Assembly (NCBI RefSeq): GCF_900111565.1
Contig: NZ_FOIK01000004.1
Coordinates: 360,981 to 424,980, forward strand
From: Paenibacillus sp. NFR01
Lineage (GTDB): Bacteria; Bacillota; Bacilli; Paenibacillales; Paenibacillaceae
Length of the DNA stretch: 64,000 nt
Reading direction: 5' to 3'
The translations under genes were made by a program, and so were the position numbers. Positions 27,275 to 35,297 of this stretch are shown here, piece after piece. Below the pieces are notes generated by a model, which had not been told where the DNA came from, searched no databases, and saw nothing but the letters and a program-made list of their open reading frames with translations. Every line of letters begins with the position of its first letter. Position 1 is the stretch's first letter.

Positions 27275-28135
27275 TTAAAAGGCTGGCAGCGCAATATCCG
27301 CGTAATTGTCTTCTAGGAACTTCTTCACTTCCGGGCCGCTGATCCGCTCCGCGAGTTTTTGGATTGCCGCCGAATCCTTGTTGTCCTCGCGGGCTACCAG
27401 GGTAATCGTGAACTCGGAATCTTTACCCTCGGTAATCAGTGCATCCTTCTTCGGCGTCAGGCCGAGCGGACTGGCATAAGCCGGCGTCATGGCGACGAGA
27501 TCGCCTTCATCCATCATGCGGGCCAGCATCAGCAGATCGACCTCCTTGAACTTGAACTTCTTCGGATTGTCGGTAATGTCCGCCTGCGTGGCGTTGATGC
27601 CGACGCCGTCTTTCAGCTTGATTAGGCCATTCAGCGCAAACATCTGCAACGAGCGGCCGATATTGGACGGATCGTTCGCCATCACCAGCGTTGCCCCTTC
27701 CGGCAGCTCGTCGATCGATTTGTAACGTTTGGAGTAGCCGCCGTAAATGGCGTCATATACCGGCTGCACCGGCACCAGGTTGGAGCCTTTACTTTCGTTG
27801 TACTGGTTCATATACGGCACATGCTGGAAAAAGTTGGCGTCAACCTCCTTATTGGCAAGTGCCTCGTTCGGCTGCACATTGTCGGAGAGGACCACGATCT
27901 CCATATCGATGCCGTCCTCCTTGAGCAGAGGTTTGACGATGTCCAGAATGTCGGTCATCGGCGGAATCAGCGTTGCTACCTTGATCTTCACCGGCTCGGC
28001 GGCCGTCGTTGCCGCAGGCGATGCCGTCGCGGCCGCTTCATTGGCTGCATTATTTCCTTTGTTGGAATTGTTGCTGCCGCAGCCCGCCGTGATGAGCGTA
28101 AACAGCGCCAGTGTGGCGATTAGCGATTTTCTCAT
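27275..28135 (-). CDS. metQ: Methionine ABC transporter substrate-binding lipoprotein
   Basis: 286 residues. Signal peptide with lipobox LITAGC (lipidation at Cys19), a disordered Asn/Ala-rich spacer to about residue 47, then a NlpA/MetQ-type domain (VKIKVATLIPPMTDILDIVKPLLKEDGI, VDANFFQHVPYMNQY, DNYADIALPAF). FFQHxPYM is the characteristic NlpA signature. It captures methionine (or a related amino acid) outside the membrane for the MetNI importer encoded upstream. Last gene of metN-metI-metQ. Confidence 0.9.
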   Translation of the reverse strand: MRKSLIATLALFTLITAGCGSNNSNKGNNAANEAAATASPAATTAAEPVKIKVATLIPPMTDILDIVKPLLKEDGIDMEIVVLSDNVQPNEALANKEVDANFFQHVPYMNQYNESKGSNLVPVQPVYDAIYGGYSKRYKSIDELPEGATLVMANDPSNIGRSLQMFALNGLIKLKDGVGINATQADITDNPKKFKFKEVDLLMLARMMDEGDLVAMTPAYASPLGLTPKKDALITEGKDSEFTITLVAREDNKDSAAIQKLAERISGPEVKKFLEDNYADIALPAF

Positions 28136-28257
28136 TTGTGTATGCCCCCTAATAGTTTTATTTTCACGCCAAAAGCTTTGTCGGCACTGCGAAGAATGTT
28201 TGGACTTCCGGCCGCTTCTCCCGTAATTTTGTATGGTCTTAATTCAACTACGACGCG

Positions 28258-28920
28258 TCATTTTTTGTCCAGCACCCGCGCGAGCGTGCTCCCGGTGAAC
28301 TGCACAAGCTGCACAAGAACAATCATGACGACAATGGCGTAGGCCATCACTTCAGTCTCGAAGCGCTGGTAGCCGTAACGGATGGCAAAATCGCCGATTC
28401 CGCCGCCGCCCACGATGCCCATGACGGTCGAGAACGAAATGAAGCTGATGATCGAGGTGGTCAGCCCGAGCACCAGACCGGAGCGCGCCTCGACGTACAG
28501 AAATTTCAGCGTCAGCGCCAGCGGCGAAGCGCCCATCGATAACGCCGCTTCCACCGTGCCCTTCGGCACCTCCAGCAGCGCCTGCTCCACCAGCCGCGAG
28601 TAATAAGCGATAGCGATAATCGAGAGCGGCACCGTCGCGGCAGTAGTGCCGATGGCGGTGCCCACCAGCGAGCGGGTGAACGGAATGAGCGCCACCACCA
28701 GCAGCAGAAACGGAAACGAGCGGATGACATTGACGATACTGTTCAGCAGGAAAGACAGCGTGCGGTTCTCGTACAGCTGGCCTTTGCGGTTGAAATACAG
28801 CAGCGTCCCCAGCGGCAGGCCGAGCAGCAGGGCGGCCAGCGCCGAGACACCGACCATGGCGAACGTCTCGCCGATGGAATGCCACATCTGATCCTGGTAC
28901 TTCAGCGCCTTCTCAAGCAT
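28258..28920 (-). CDS. metI: Methionine ABC transporter permease
   Basis: 220 residues from the ATG at 28920, 7 nt after GGGAAGGGG; an ATG at 28926 is too close to that site. Five membrane helices and the permease-ATPase coupling loop (EVPKGTVEAALSMGASPL, the EAAxxxGxxxx motif) are present; SFPFLLLVVALIPFTR and GIVGGGGIGDFAIRYGYQRF are typical MetI segments. The start overlaps the metN stop by 8 bp. Confidence 0.92.
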   Translation of the reverse strand: MLEKALKYQDQMWHSIGETFAMVGVSALAALLLGLPLGTLLYFNRKGQLYENRTLSFLLNSIVNVIRSFPFLLLVVALIPFTRSLVGTAIGTTAATVPLSIIAIAYYSRLVEQALLEVPKGTVEAALSMGASPLALTLKFLYVEARSGLVLGLTTSIISFISFSTVMGIVGGGGIGDFAIRYGYQRFETEVMAYAIVVMIVLVQLVQFTGSTLARVLDKK

Positions 28921-29671
28921 CTTCATTCCCCTTCCCGCCGATAATTTGCTCGCGAAAGGAGATATTCCGCCCGGCCGGCGGCAGAAACGCACCGTCTTGC
29001 CGGGAGAAATGGTCGACGATGCGCCCACGCTCCATCACGGACACCTCGGTGCAAAGGGAACGGACCACGTCCAGCTCATGCGTTACGATGACGATGGTGA
29101 CGCCAAGCGAGGCGTTGATCTGGTGCAGTACCTCCAGAATGTCCGCCGTCGTCCCCGGGTCGAGCGCAGAGGTCGGCTCGTCGCACAGGAGCAGCTTCGG
29201 GCGGTTCGCCAGCGCCCGGGCAATGGCCACGCGCTGGCGCTGCCCGCCGCTGAGCTGAGCCGGATAAGCCTCCGCCTTGTCCTCCAGCCCGACAAACTGC
29301 AGGCATTCCCGGACCCGCGCCGCCCGTGAAGCGCGGGGCGTCCCCGCCAGTTCCAGCGCCAGGGCTACATTCCGGCTGACGGTGGCATTGCCGACCAGAT
29401 TGTACTGCTGGAAGATCATGCCGATGCCATGCCGCTCGCGGCGCAGCTCGGCGGCAGACATCGCCGTAAGCATGCGGCCGGCGAATTCGACCGTGCCGCT
29501 GTCCGGACGCTCCAGCAGGTTCATAAGCCGCAGCAATGTTGATTTTCCCGCCCCGCTTGCCCCGATAATTCCGTGGATGGCGCCCGGCCGCACCGTCAGC
29601 GAGACCTCTTGGACCGCCGGTTCCGAGCCGGCTACGCGCCGGTAGCTTTTACTGACCTGCTGCAACGACAG
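28913..29671 (-). CDS. metN: Methionine ABC transporter ATP-binding protein, non-ATG start
   Basis: 252 residues if translation begins at CTG (29671), 10 nt after GGAGGGAGGG. The family N-terminus (M-I/S-L-x-x-VSKxY) aligns with SLQQVSKSYR; ATA at 29674 is at better spacing but is a rare start, and the next TTG at 29665 is 16 nt away. An open frame reaches 29776 but is AT-rich and lacks a ribosome site. Walker A GASGAGKSTLLRL, signature LSGGQRQRVAIARAL, Walker B LLLCDEPTSALDP and H-loop VTHELD are intact. It is about 90 residues shorter than usual MetN and lacks the C-terminal NIL domain that gives feedback inhibition by methionine. Confidence 0.8.
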   Translation of the reverse strand: MSLQQVSKSYRRVAGSEPAVQEVSLTVRPGAIHGIIGASGAGKSTLLRLMNLLERPDSGTVEFAGRMLTAMSAAELRRERHGIGMIFQQYNLVGNATVSRNVALALELAGTPRASRAARVRECLQFVGLEDKAEAYPAQLSGGQRQRVAIARALANRPKLLLCDEPTSALDPGTTADILEVLHQINASLGVTIVIVTHELDVVRSLCTEVSVMERGRIVDHFSRQDGAFLPPAGRNISFREQIIGGKGNEDA

Positions 29672-29812
29672 TATAGTGCAGCCCTCCCTCCGGATTCTCC
29701 GTCTTGTCCATGCTATTGTATTATAATTATTTAAAAACTGTTTTATTAAAAATACTCTTAAATAATAAGGTATCATAGTGCCTGTGTCACTATTTATTTT
29801 TATTTATGCAAT

Positions 29813-29860
29813 GAAAAAAAGGCGGCTGCGCCTTCCCGAAAGAGGAAAACGCAGCCGCCG
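29813..29860 (-). terminator. Terminator of sugar transporter operon
   Basis: GGCGGCTGCG and CGCAGCCGCC form a 10-bp stem, followed by TTTTTTTC on the minus strand, 60 nt past the LplC-like stop. Confidence 0.85.
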
Positions 29861-29919
29861 GTTCCGGCACAAAGCCGGGCGGGACTTGTCTTTTCAGCTA
29901 TTTCCAAACGCGCCGCGGC

Positions 29920-30882
29920 CTATTCCTTCACGCTGCCAACGTTCAGGCCGACGACAAAATATTTCTGCATGAACGGGTACACCACGAGAATCGGAACGGA
30001 GGCCACCACCGTAATCGCCGCCCGGATCGAGAGCGGCGTCACCCGGTCGCTGGCCGATTCCTGGGTCATCCCGACCCCGGCCGCCACCGTCGGATTGCTG
30101 TTCGAATTCATCGTCGAGGACAGCAGCTTCATCAGCTCGTATTGCAGCGTGCTGAGATTTTGCTTGGACGAGGTGTAGATAAAGGCGTCAAACCAAGAGT
30201 TCCAGGCGCCGACGGCAACGAACAGCGCAATGGTCGCGAGAACCGGCTTGCACAGCGGAAAGATGACCCGCATGAAGATTTTAAAATCACCGGCCCCGTC
30301 GATCTTTGCCGATTCCATTAGGCTTTCGGGAATGGTTCCGATATAGGTCCGGATAACTATCATATTGAAGGCGCTGACCATGGAAGGCAGAATATACACC
30401 AGGAACTTATTCAGCAGATGCAGGTCCTTCATCAGGAAATAGGACGGAATAAGGCCGGCGCTGAAATACATCGTCAGCACGAAAATCACCGTAATCGGCT
30501 TGCGGAATACATACTCCCGGCGGCTCAACGTATACGCGAGCATCGTCGTCAAAAAGATATTCAGAACCGTCGACAGCACGGTCCGCGCGACTGAAATCCA
30601 AAAGGCGTCAAAGATAGTGCCCGTGGCAAAAATCGCTTTATAGTTTTGCGTCGTCCATACCCGGGGCCACAGGTAGATGCCTCCACGGATCGTATCGTTC
30701 CCTGCGTTGAAGGAGACGGCGATCGTATTCAGGAACGGGTAGAGTGTTACGACGACCAGACAGATCATAAAGACGGTATTGAATGCCGTGAACAGGGCCG
30801 GCTCCAGCCCGCCGCGTCTTGGAAGCCTGCGCACCGGAAGGGGCGCTGCTTTTTGCGGATGAACGCTCCGTTGGTCCATCAT
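29920..30882 (-). CDS. Carbohydrate ABC transporter permease, LplC/YtcP-like
   Basis: 320 residues with six predicted membrane helices beginning at FNTVFMICLVVVTLYPFLNTIAVSF. The coupling-loop motif ESLMESAKIDGAGDFKIFMRVIFPLCKP (EAAxxDGA type) and the ending QKYFVVGLNVGSVKE are characteristic of the LplC group that imports oligosaccharides or polygalacturonate-type sugars. It overlaps the LplB-like gene by 4 bp. No ATPase gene is present in this operon; such systems often use a shared MsmX-type ATPase encoded elsewhere. Confidence 0.88.
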   Translation of the reverse strand: MMDQRSVHPQKAAPLPVRRLPRRGGLEPALFTAFNTVFMICLVVVTLYPFLNTIAVSFNAGNDTIRGGIYLWPRVWTTQNYKAIFATGTIFDAFWISVARTVLSTVLNIFLTTMLAYTLSRREYVFRKPITVIFVLTMYFSAGLIPSYFLMKDLHLLNKFLVYILPSMVSAFNMIVIRTYIGTIPESLMESAKIDGAGDFKIFMRVIFPLCKPVLATIALFVAVGAWNSWFDAFIYTSSKQNLSTLQYELMKLLSSTMNSNSNPTVAAGVGMTQESASDRVTPLSIRAAITVVASVPILVVYPFMQKYFVVGLNVGSVKE

Positions 30883-31847
30883 AACAGCCTCTCCTCCCCT
30901 AAACGTTTGGCTGTCCAGTTCGCCATCAGCAGCAGCGTGACGCTGACGACGGTTTTAAAGATGCCGCCCGCGGTTGCCAGCGAATAGTTGCCCTGGGCGA
31001 GGCCGTATTTCAGGACGAAGATATCAATCGTCTCCGACCAGTCCACCACAAGGCCATTGCCGAGCAGGTACTGGACTTCAAAACCGGCTTCAAGAATGTG
31101 GCCGATGGACATGATCAGCAGGATGACGATGGTCGGCTTGATGCCCGGCAGCGTAACATTTAACATTTTCCGGTAACGGTTCGCGCCGTCGATTTCCGCA
31201 GCTTCATACAGTGCCGGATCGATGGAGGCCATGGCGGCCAGATAAATGATCGTATTCCAGCCGACCTCCTTCCACACATGGGAAGCGCCGACGATGCCCC
31301 AGAAATATTTGCCCTCGCTCAGCCAGAGAATCGGCTCCTTGATCAGATGCAGCTTCATCAGCACGATGTTGACGATCCCATCATTGATGGACAGCGACGT
31401 CGCCACGATGCCGGTTACGATAATCCAGGACAGAAAGTGCGGCAGGTAAGAGACCGTCTGTACAATCCGTTTCCACAGCACCTTGCGGATTTCATTCAGC
31501 AGCAGTGCGAGCACAATCGCCGTAACGAAGCCAAGCACCAGATTGATGATGCCCATCGCCAGCGTATTGCGCAACACCCGGAGGAAGTTGTCGTCGGTGA
31601 ACAAAAATTTAAACTGCTTGAACCCTACCCATTCCTGCTCGCCGAAGCTTTTGCCGGGCCGGTAATTCTGGAAGGCCATCGTCCAGCCCCACACCGGATA
31701 ATAGGCAAAAAGAATGATGTACAGCAGCAGTGGAACCGACATCCAGATCAGCTGCCGCTGATTTTTGAGCAGCGTCCAGGTGACCGGCTGCTTCTTTTTC
31801 TTTTTCGGCGGCCGCGGGACGGTTTCATTCGTAATCGTTTCATCCAT
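30879..31847 (-). CDS. Carbohydrate ABC transporter permease, LplB-like
   Basis: 322 residues: a Lys/Pro-rich cytosolic N-terminus (PRPPKKKKKQP), six membrane helices and the segments YYPVWGWTMAFQNYRPG, VSYLPHFLSWIIVTGI and EAAEIDGANRYRKMLNVTLPGI (coupling loop), all typical of LplB permeases. It pairs with the downstream LplC-like permease and the upstream lipoprotein. Confidence 0.88.
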   Translation of the reverse strand: MDETITNETVPRPPKKKKKQPVTWTLLKNQRQLIWMSVPLLLYIILFAYYPVWGWTMAFQNYRPGKSFGEQEWVGFKQFKFLFTDDNFLRVLRNTLAMGIINLVLGFVTAIVLALLLNEIRKVLWKRIVQTVSYLPHFLSWIIVTGIVATSLSINDGIVNIVLMKLHLIKEPILWLSEGKYFWGIVGASHVWKEVGWNTIIYLAAMASIDPALYEAAEIDGANRYRKMLNVTLPGIKPTIVILLIMSIGHILEAGFEVQYLLGNGLVVDWSETIDIFVLKYGLAQGNYSLATAGGIFKTVVSVTLLLMANWTAKRLGEERLL

Positions 31848-31877
31848 AGGGTTCTTCTCCCCGCCATAGTTTTAAAA

Positions 31878-31903
31878 GTGGAAGGCCGGCATCGGCCCTC
31901 CAC
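31878..31903 (-). terminator. Intercistronic hairpin after the binding-protein gene
   Basis: GTGGAgGGCCG-atgc-CGGCCtTCCAC followed by TTTTAAAAC on the minus strand. It probably attenuates read-through into the permeases or protects the binding-protein mRNA, giving more binding protein than permease. Confidence 0.65.
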
Positions 31904-31934
31904 TTCCGGTGTTCCGTCCAAAGGCAAGCTTACG

Positions 31935-33650
31935 TTATTTGCTCCAGGTGTCGATTCTCCATTTAATCTGCTCGTTGATCCGGTCTTCGTAAGCCTTGAC
32001 GTTGACTTTGCCGATCTCCTTCACGTAATCCGACCAGACGGAATCGAAATCGCCCGGTTTGGCCAGAATCGCTTTCGGCAGGAATTTGGTCGACAAATCG
32101 TTCAGCTTCGTATTGGCTACCTTGGCGTCGGAGCCTTCGATCAGGTCAATGGACCAGGCCGGGTAATACACCGGATTTTGCGGCGGATCGCTGAAGAAAT
32201 CAACATAGCTGTTCATGCCGTAAGCGTCGAGAATCTCCTTGTCGTACGGTTTGAGGCCTGCTTTATATTCTTCCGGCTGCGCCGATGCATCCGTAGAGTT
32301 GCCGTCGCTGAAGCTTCCCTCCGTTTTCGGCAGGTAGGTGAACAGGGATTTCGCTTTGTTGGCCAATTGCCAGGTCGGGTCGGAGTTGTTATCCCGCTGC
32401 TCCTGCGTTCTCATGAAGCGGCCCTCTTCGTTGACGTAGTAGTCTTCGCCTTCAATGCCCCAGGAGAACACTTTTTGCCAATCTTCAGAGATCAGCGTAT
32501 CCAGCAGCTTGATGATCTTCACCGGATCCTTGGCGTTGACGCTGATGCCGAAGCCGTTGTTCAGGTTGAGCACGGCCAGGTCGCGGTAATAATCTTTGGT
32601 CGAAGTGTCATAGACGAGCGGGAGGCCGACATAGGTGCGCTCCAGCTTGTTCTGGGTCGTCAGCGAATCCTCCGCCGCGTTGAAATTCCAGTGCTGGTCA
32701 AACATGCCGAGCACGGTGCCGCTGGAGAGCTTCGCCATATACTGGTCATAGTTCTGCACGAAGGTCTCTTTGTCGATCAGGCCGAGCTGGTTCACTTCGT
32801 TCAGCTTTTGATAATACTTCTTGGCATAATCCTTGTCGGCAAAAATTTCAGCTACGCCGTCGTTGACCACAACGCCGCCGTCGTTCGGATGCCCGATGAG
32901 ATGCTGCGGCGCGTTGAACAGCCCCCAGTTTCTCCAGTCATAGTTCAGGATTTCGAAGCCGATGGTCGGGCTGCCGTCGATTTCGGGATATTTTTCTTTG
33001 TATTTGGCAATCAGATCAAAATATTCGTCCAGCGTTTTTACCTTTGGATACCCGAATTCCTTCAGCACCGCTTTTTGAATCCAGAAGGCCGGCCCGGAAT
33101 ACCATGCGCTGTTGACTTTACCGTTATAGACGCCGTAGTTCGGCAGAATATAAATATGGCCGTCGTTCGGGTCCTTCATCATGTTCCAGTAGTCCGCATA
33201 ATGCGCTTTCAGATTCGGAGCGTATTGTTCAATCAAATCTTCGAGCGGAATATAAGCTCCTGCCGCCGTCAATTTGGTGTTTCCTGTCATCAGATCGGGA
33301 TAATCCTGCCCGGCGATCATAACGCCCAGCTTCTGGTTGATGTCTCCCGCCAAATATTCGATGTTGAAGCTGGCGCCCGTTTCATCCTTGATCTTCTTCA
33401 TGATCTTGTTGTCCGGCGTTGTCTGCTGGCCCGCTTCCCCGATGAATACGCTGACCGTGAACGGATCGACTTTTCCCGAATTCGCGTTCGTTCCGGCCGT
33501 CGCCGCAGCTCCCGCTTCCTGGGTCGCCGACGCCTTGCCGCCGTTATCGCCGGCATTGTTTTTATTGCCGCCGCAGCCGGCCAGCGCAAAGCTCATGGAT
33601 AACAGCGTAATCAAGGACAGCTTGAACCAGTGTTTTGAATTGCCCCCCAT
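31935..33650 (-). CDS. Extracellular sugar-binding lipoprotein, LplA-like
   Basis: 571 residues, a large family-1-like binding protein. Signal peptide with lipobox ALAGC (Cys25), a Gly/Asn/Ala-rich spacer to about 55, then the LplA-type fold (VSVFIGEAGQQTTPDNKIMKKIKDETG, YIPLEDLIEQYAPNLKA, and the end INEQIKWRIDTWSK). It would bind an oligosaccharide and deliver it to the two permeases downstream. Control by the adjacent YesMN-type regulators is expected. Confidence 0.88.
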   Translation of the reverse strand: MGGNSKHWFKLSLITLLSMSFALAGCGGNKNNAGDNGGKASATQEAGAAATAGTNANSGKVDPFTVSVFIGEAGQQTTPDNKIMKKIKDETGASFNIEYLAGDINQKLGVMIAGQDYPDLMTGNTKLTAAGAYIPLEDLIEQYAPNLKAHYADYWNMMKDPNDGHIYILPNYGVYNGKVNSAWYSGPAFWIQKAVLKEFGYPKVKTLDEYFDLIAKYKEKYPEIDGSPTIGFEILNYDWRNWGLFNAPQHLIGHPNDGGVVVNDGVAEIFADKDYAKKYYQKLNEVNQLGLIDKETFVQNYDQYMAKLSSGTVLGMFDQHWNFNAAEDSLTTQNKLERTYVGLPLVYDTSTKDYYRDLAVLNLNNGFGISVNAKDPVKIIKLLDTLISEDWQKVFSWGIEGEDYYVNEEGRFMRTQEQRDNNSDPTWQLANKAKSLFTYLPKTEGSFSDGNSTDASAQPEEYKAGLKPYDKEILDAYGMNSYVDFFSDPPQNPVYYPAWSIDLIEGSDAKVANTKLNDLSTKFLPKAILAKPGDFDSVWSDYVKEIGKVNVKAYEDRINEQIKWRIDTWSK

Positions 33651-33682
33651 AAAGCACCTCCATTTTTTTGGACTCGCAAAAT

Positions 33683-33709
33683 TGTAAGCACTTACATATT
33701 TGAATTATA
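33683..33709 (-). promoter_or_regulatory. Promoter -10 and CcpA cre-like site for sugar transporter
   Basis: TATAAT (33709-33704) lies upstream of TGTAAGtgCTTACA (33696-33683), a dyad one base away from the ideal cre TGTAAGCGCTTACA. The cre would sit just downstream of the start point and block transcription when preferred sugars are present. No good -35 is seen, in line with activation by the AraC-type regulator. Confidence 0.5.
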
Positions 33710-33764
33710 GAGGTGGCGGCGCACTCAAAAATACGGCTGAATTAAAGGTATATCCCCAATAATT

Positions 33765-35297
33765 TTAGGTCTTTGCATTGCGGTATTCACTCGGTCCCAT
33801 TCCGTTTTTTTTCTCAAACTGCTTCACGAATTGGCTGTAATTGGCGTACCCGACCCGCTCGGCCACCTCGGAAAGCTTGAATTTGCCCCCGCGCAGCAGC
33901 GCTTCCGCCTCCGCGATCCGCAGCCGATGCAGCTGCTCATGGAAATGGATGCCGTTCTTTTTGAGCAGCAGCTGGCCCAGATAGACGGGATGGAGATAAA
34001 ACTTCTCCGCCAGCTTCTGAATCGTCAGGCTGTCGCGGTAATGCTCGGCGATATAGCCGTTGATCTCGTTGACCACGCCTTGCGAACGGCGGTCCTGCTC
34101 CGCGGTCAAAAGGGCGATGACGGCTTCGCCGCATGCCTCAAGCTGCCGCATCAGCGATTCGAGCGTGATCAGGTCATGCCGCACCCCGGGAGCAGCGTAA
34201 CGCTCGCGAAGCGCCGTCCGCTCCGTTTCCGGCGCCAGTCCGATGATCTGAAAAAAGAGATGCACGGCGAACTTCTTGACCACCTCGGGTGCAATCCGGT
34301 TCTCCCGGAAGCCCTGCCCGGCGTCAGCCGCCGCCTTGCGGAATACCCCGGTCTCCAGCGTGTTGACCGCCCCCAGCATCGTGTCCATGAGCTTCAGGTG
34401 ATCGTACCGGTAGCTGAAGGCTTCCGCCGCCAGCCCGAAAGCGTCCAGCAGCCCCGCGTCCGGCCGGTAGAAGAAATGCTGCAGCGCTTCCCGCGCCGTC
34501 CGGTAGGCTATGGCCAGCTCGGCCGGCGTTCGCGCAGGCAGGCCCGCCGCCACCGCCAGCCGCTCCTCCGGCGCCCCCCGCCGAAGCTCCGCGAATTCGG
34601 CGGCCAGCTCCGGCCAGCCGCCCGCCTGCGCGGGCGCCGCAAACACCAGGACGATGCCCTCACCGTCCGGCTCTCGAATCCAGAGCGCCGCCCGGCCCGC
34701 AGCCGAAGCGGCGGCCAGCGTTTTCGCCTGCGCCTGCAGACCCGGCGTGCAGGCGATCAGCCACACCTGCCAGGCTTGCTCCGCGCCGCCTGTCAGTACT
34801 GCCGGAAGGATGCCTCGCTCCCCTTCCGCATTGCGCCCCAGCAGCAGCTCCTTCAGCGCTGCCGTCTCCTCTTCCTGCGAAGCGATGAGGTTCAGCAACT
34901 GCCGATTCCGCTCGTTCTCCAGCTCCGCGTAAATCTCCCGCAGCTCCTCTTCCGCCTCTTCGGGAAAAATCGGCTTCAGCAAATAATGGTTGATCCCGTA
35001 GCGGATCGCCGTTTGCGCGTATTCGAATTCGCTGTAGCCGCTCAGGATCGCGAATTTGACCGGCGCCGCCCCGCGCCGCTTCTGCCAGGCGGCAACCATC
35101 TCGAGACCGTTCATCACCGGCATCTGCACGTCCGTAATGACTAGATCGGGCGCCAGCTCGGCGATCCGCTCCAATCCCTCCCGGCCGTTGCCGCAGGTTC
35201 CGACCACTTCGAAGCCAAGCGCCGCCCAGTCGAGCCACAGCATCAGGCCTTCAAGCGCGCTCGGCTCGTCGTCGATTAACAGCACCTTATAGCTCAT
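33765..35297 (-). CDS. YesN-type response regulator with AraC DNA-binding domain (RR1)
   Basis: 510 residues: receiver domain with IDDE (8-11) and phospho-acceptor D56 (LVITDVQMP), a long Ala/Leu-rich middle region, and two AraC helix-turn-helices at the end (LTIQKLAEKFYLHPVYLGQLLLKK; LSEVAERVGYANYSQFVKQFEKKNGMGPSEYR). It directly precedes the binding-protein gene and is the likely activator of that operon. The start overlaps the kinase stop by 4 bp. Confidence 0.88.
   Translation of the reverse strand: MSYKVLLIDDEPSALEGLMLWLDWAALGFEVVGTCGNGREGLERIAELAPDLVITDVQMPVMNGLEMVAAWQKRRGAAPVKFAILSGYSEFEYAQTAIRYGINHYLLKPIFPEEAEEELREIYAELENERNRQLLNLIASQEEETAALKELLLGRNAEGERGILPAVLTGGAEQAWQVWLIACTPGLQAQAKTLAAASAAGRAALWIREPDGEGIVLVFAAPAQAGGWPELAAEFAELRRGAPEERLAVAAGLPARTPAELAIAYRTAREALQHFFYRPDAGLLDAFGLAAEAFSYRYDHLKLMDTMLGAVNTLETGVFRKAAADAGQGFRENRIAPEVVKKFAVHLFFQIIGLAPETERTALRERYAAPGVRHDLITLESLMRQLEACGEAVIALLTAEQDRRSQGVVNEINGYIAEHYRDSLTIQKLAEKFYLHPVYLGQLLLKKNGIHFHEQLHRLRIAEAEALLRGGKFKLSEVAERVGYANYSQFVKQFEKKNGMGPSEYRNAKT

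Noticed and set aside
29672..29800. SAM (S-box) riboswitch before metN
   Set aside because: The upstream region is short and AT-rich, with no S-box core elements.
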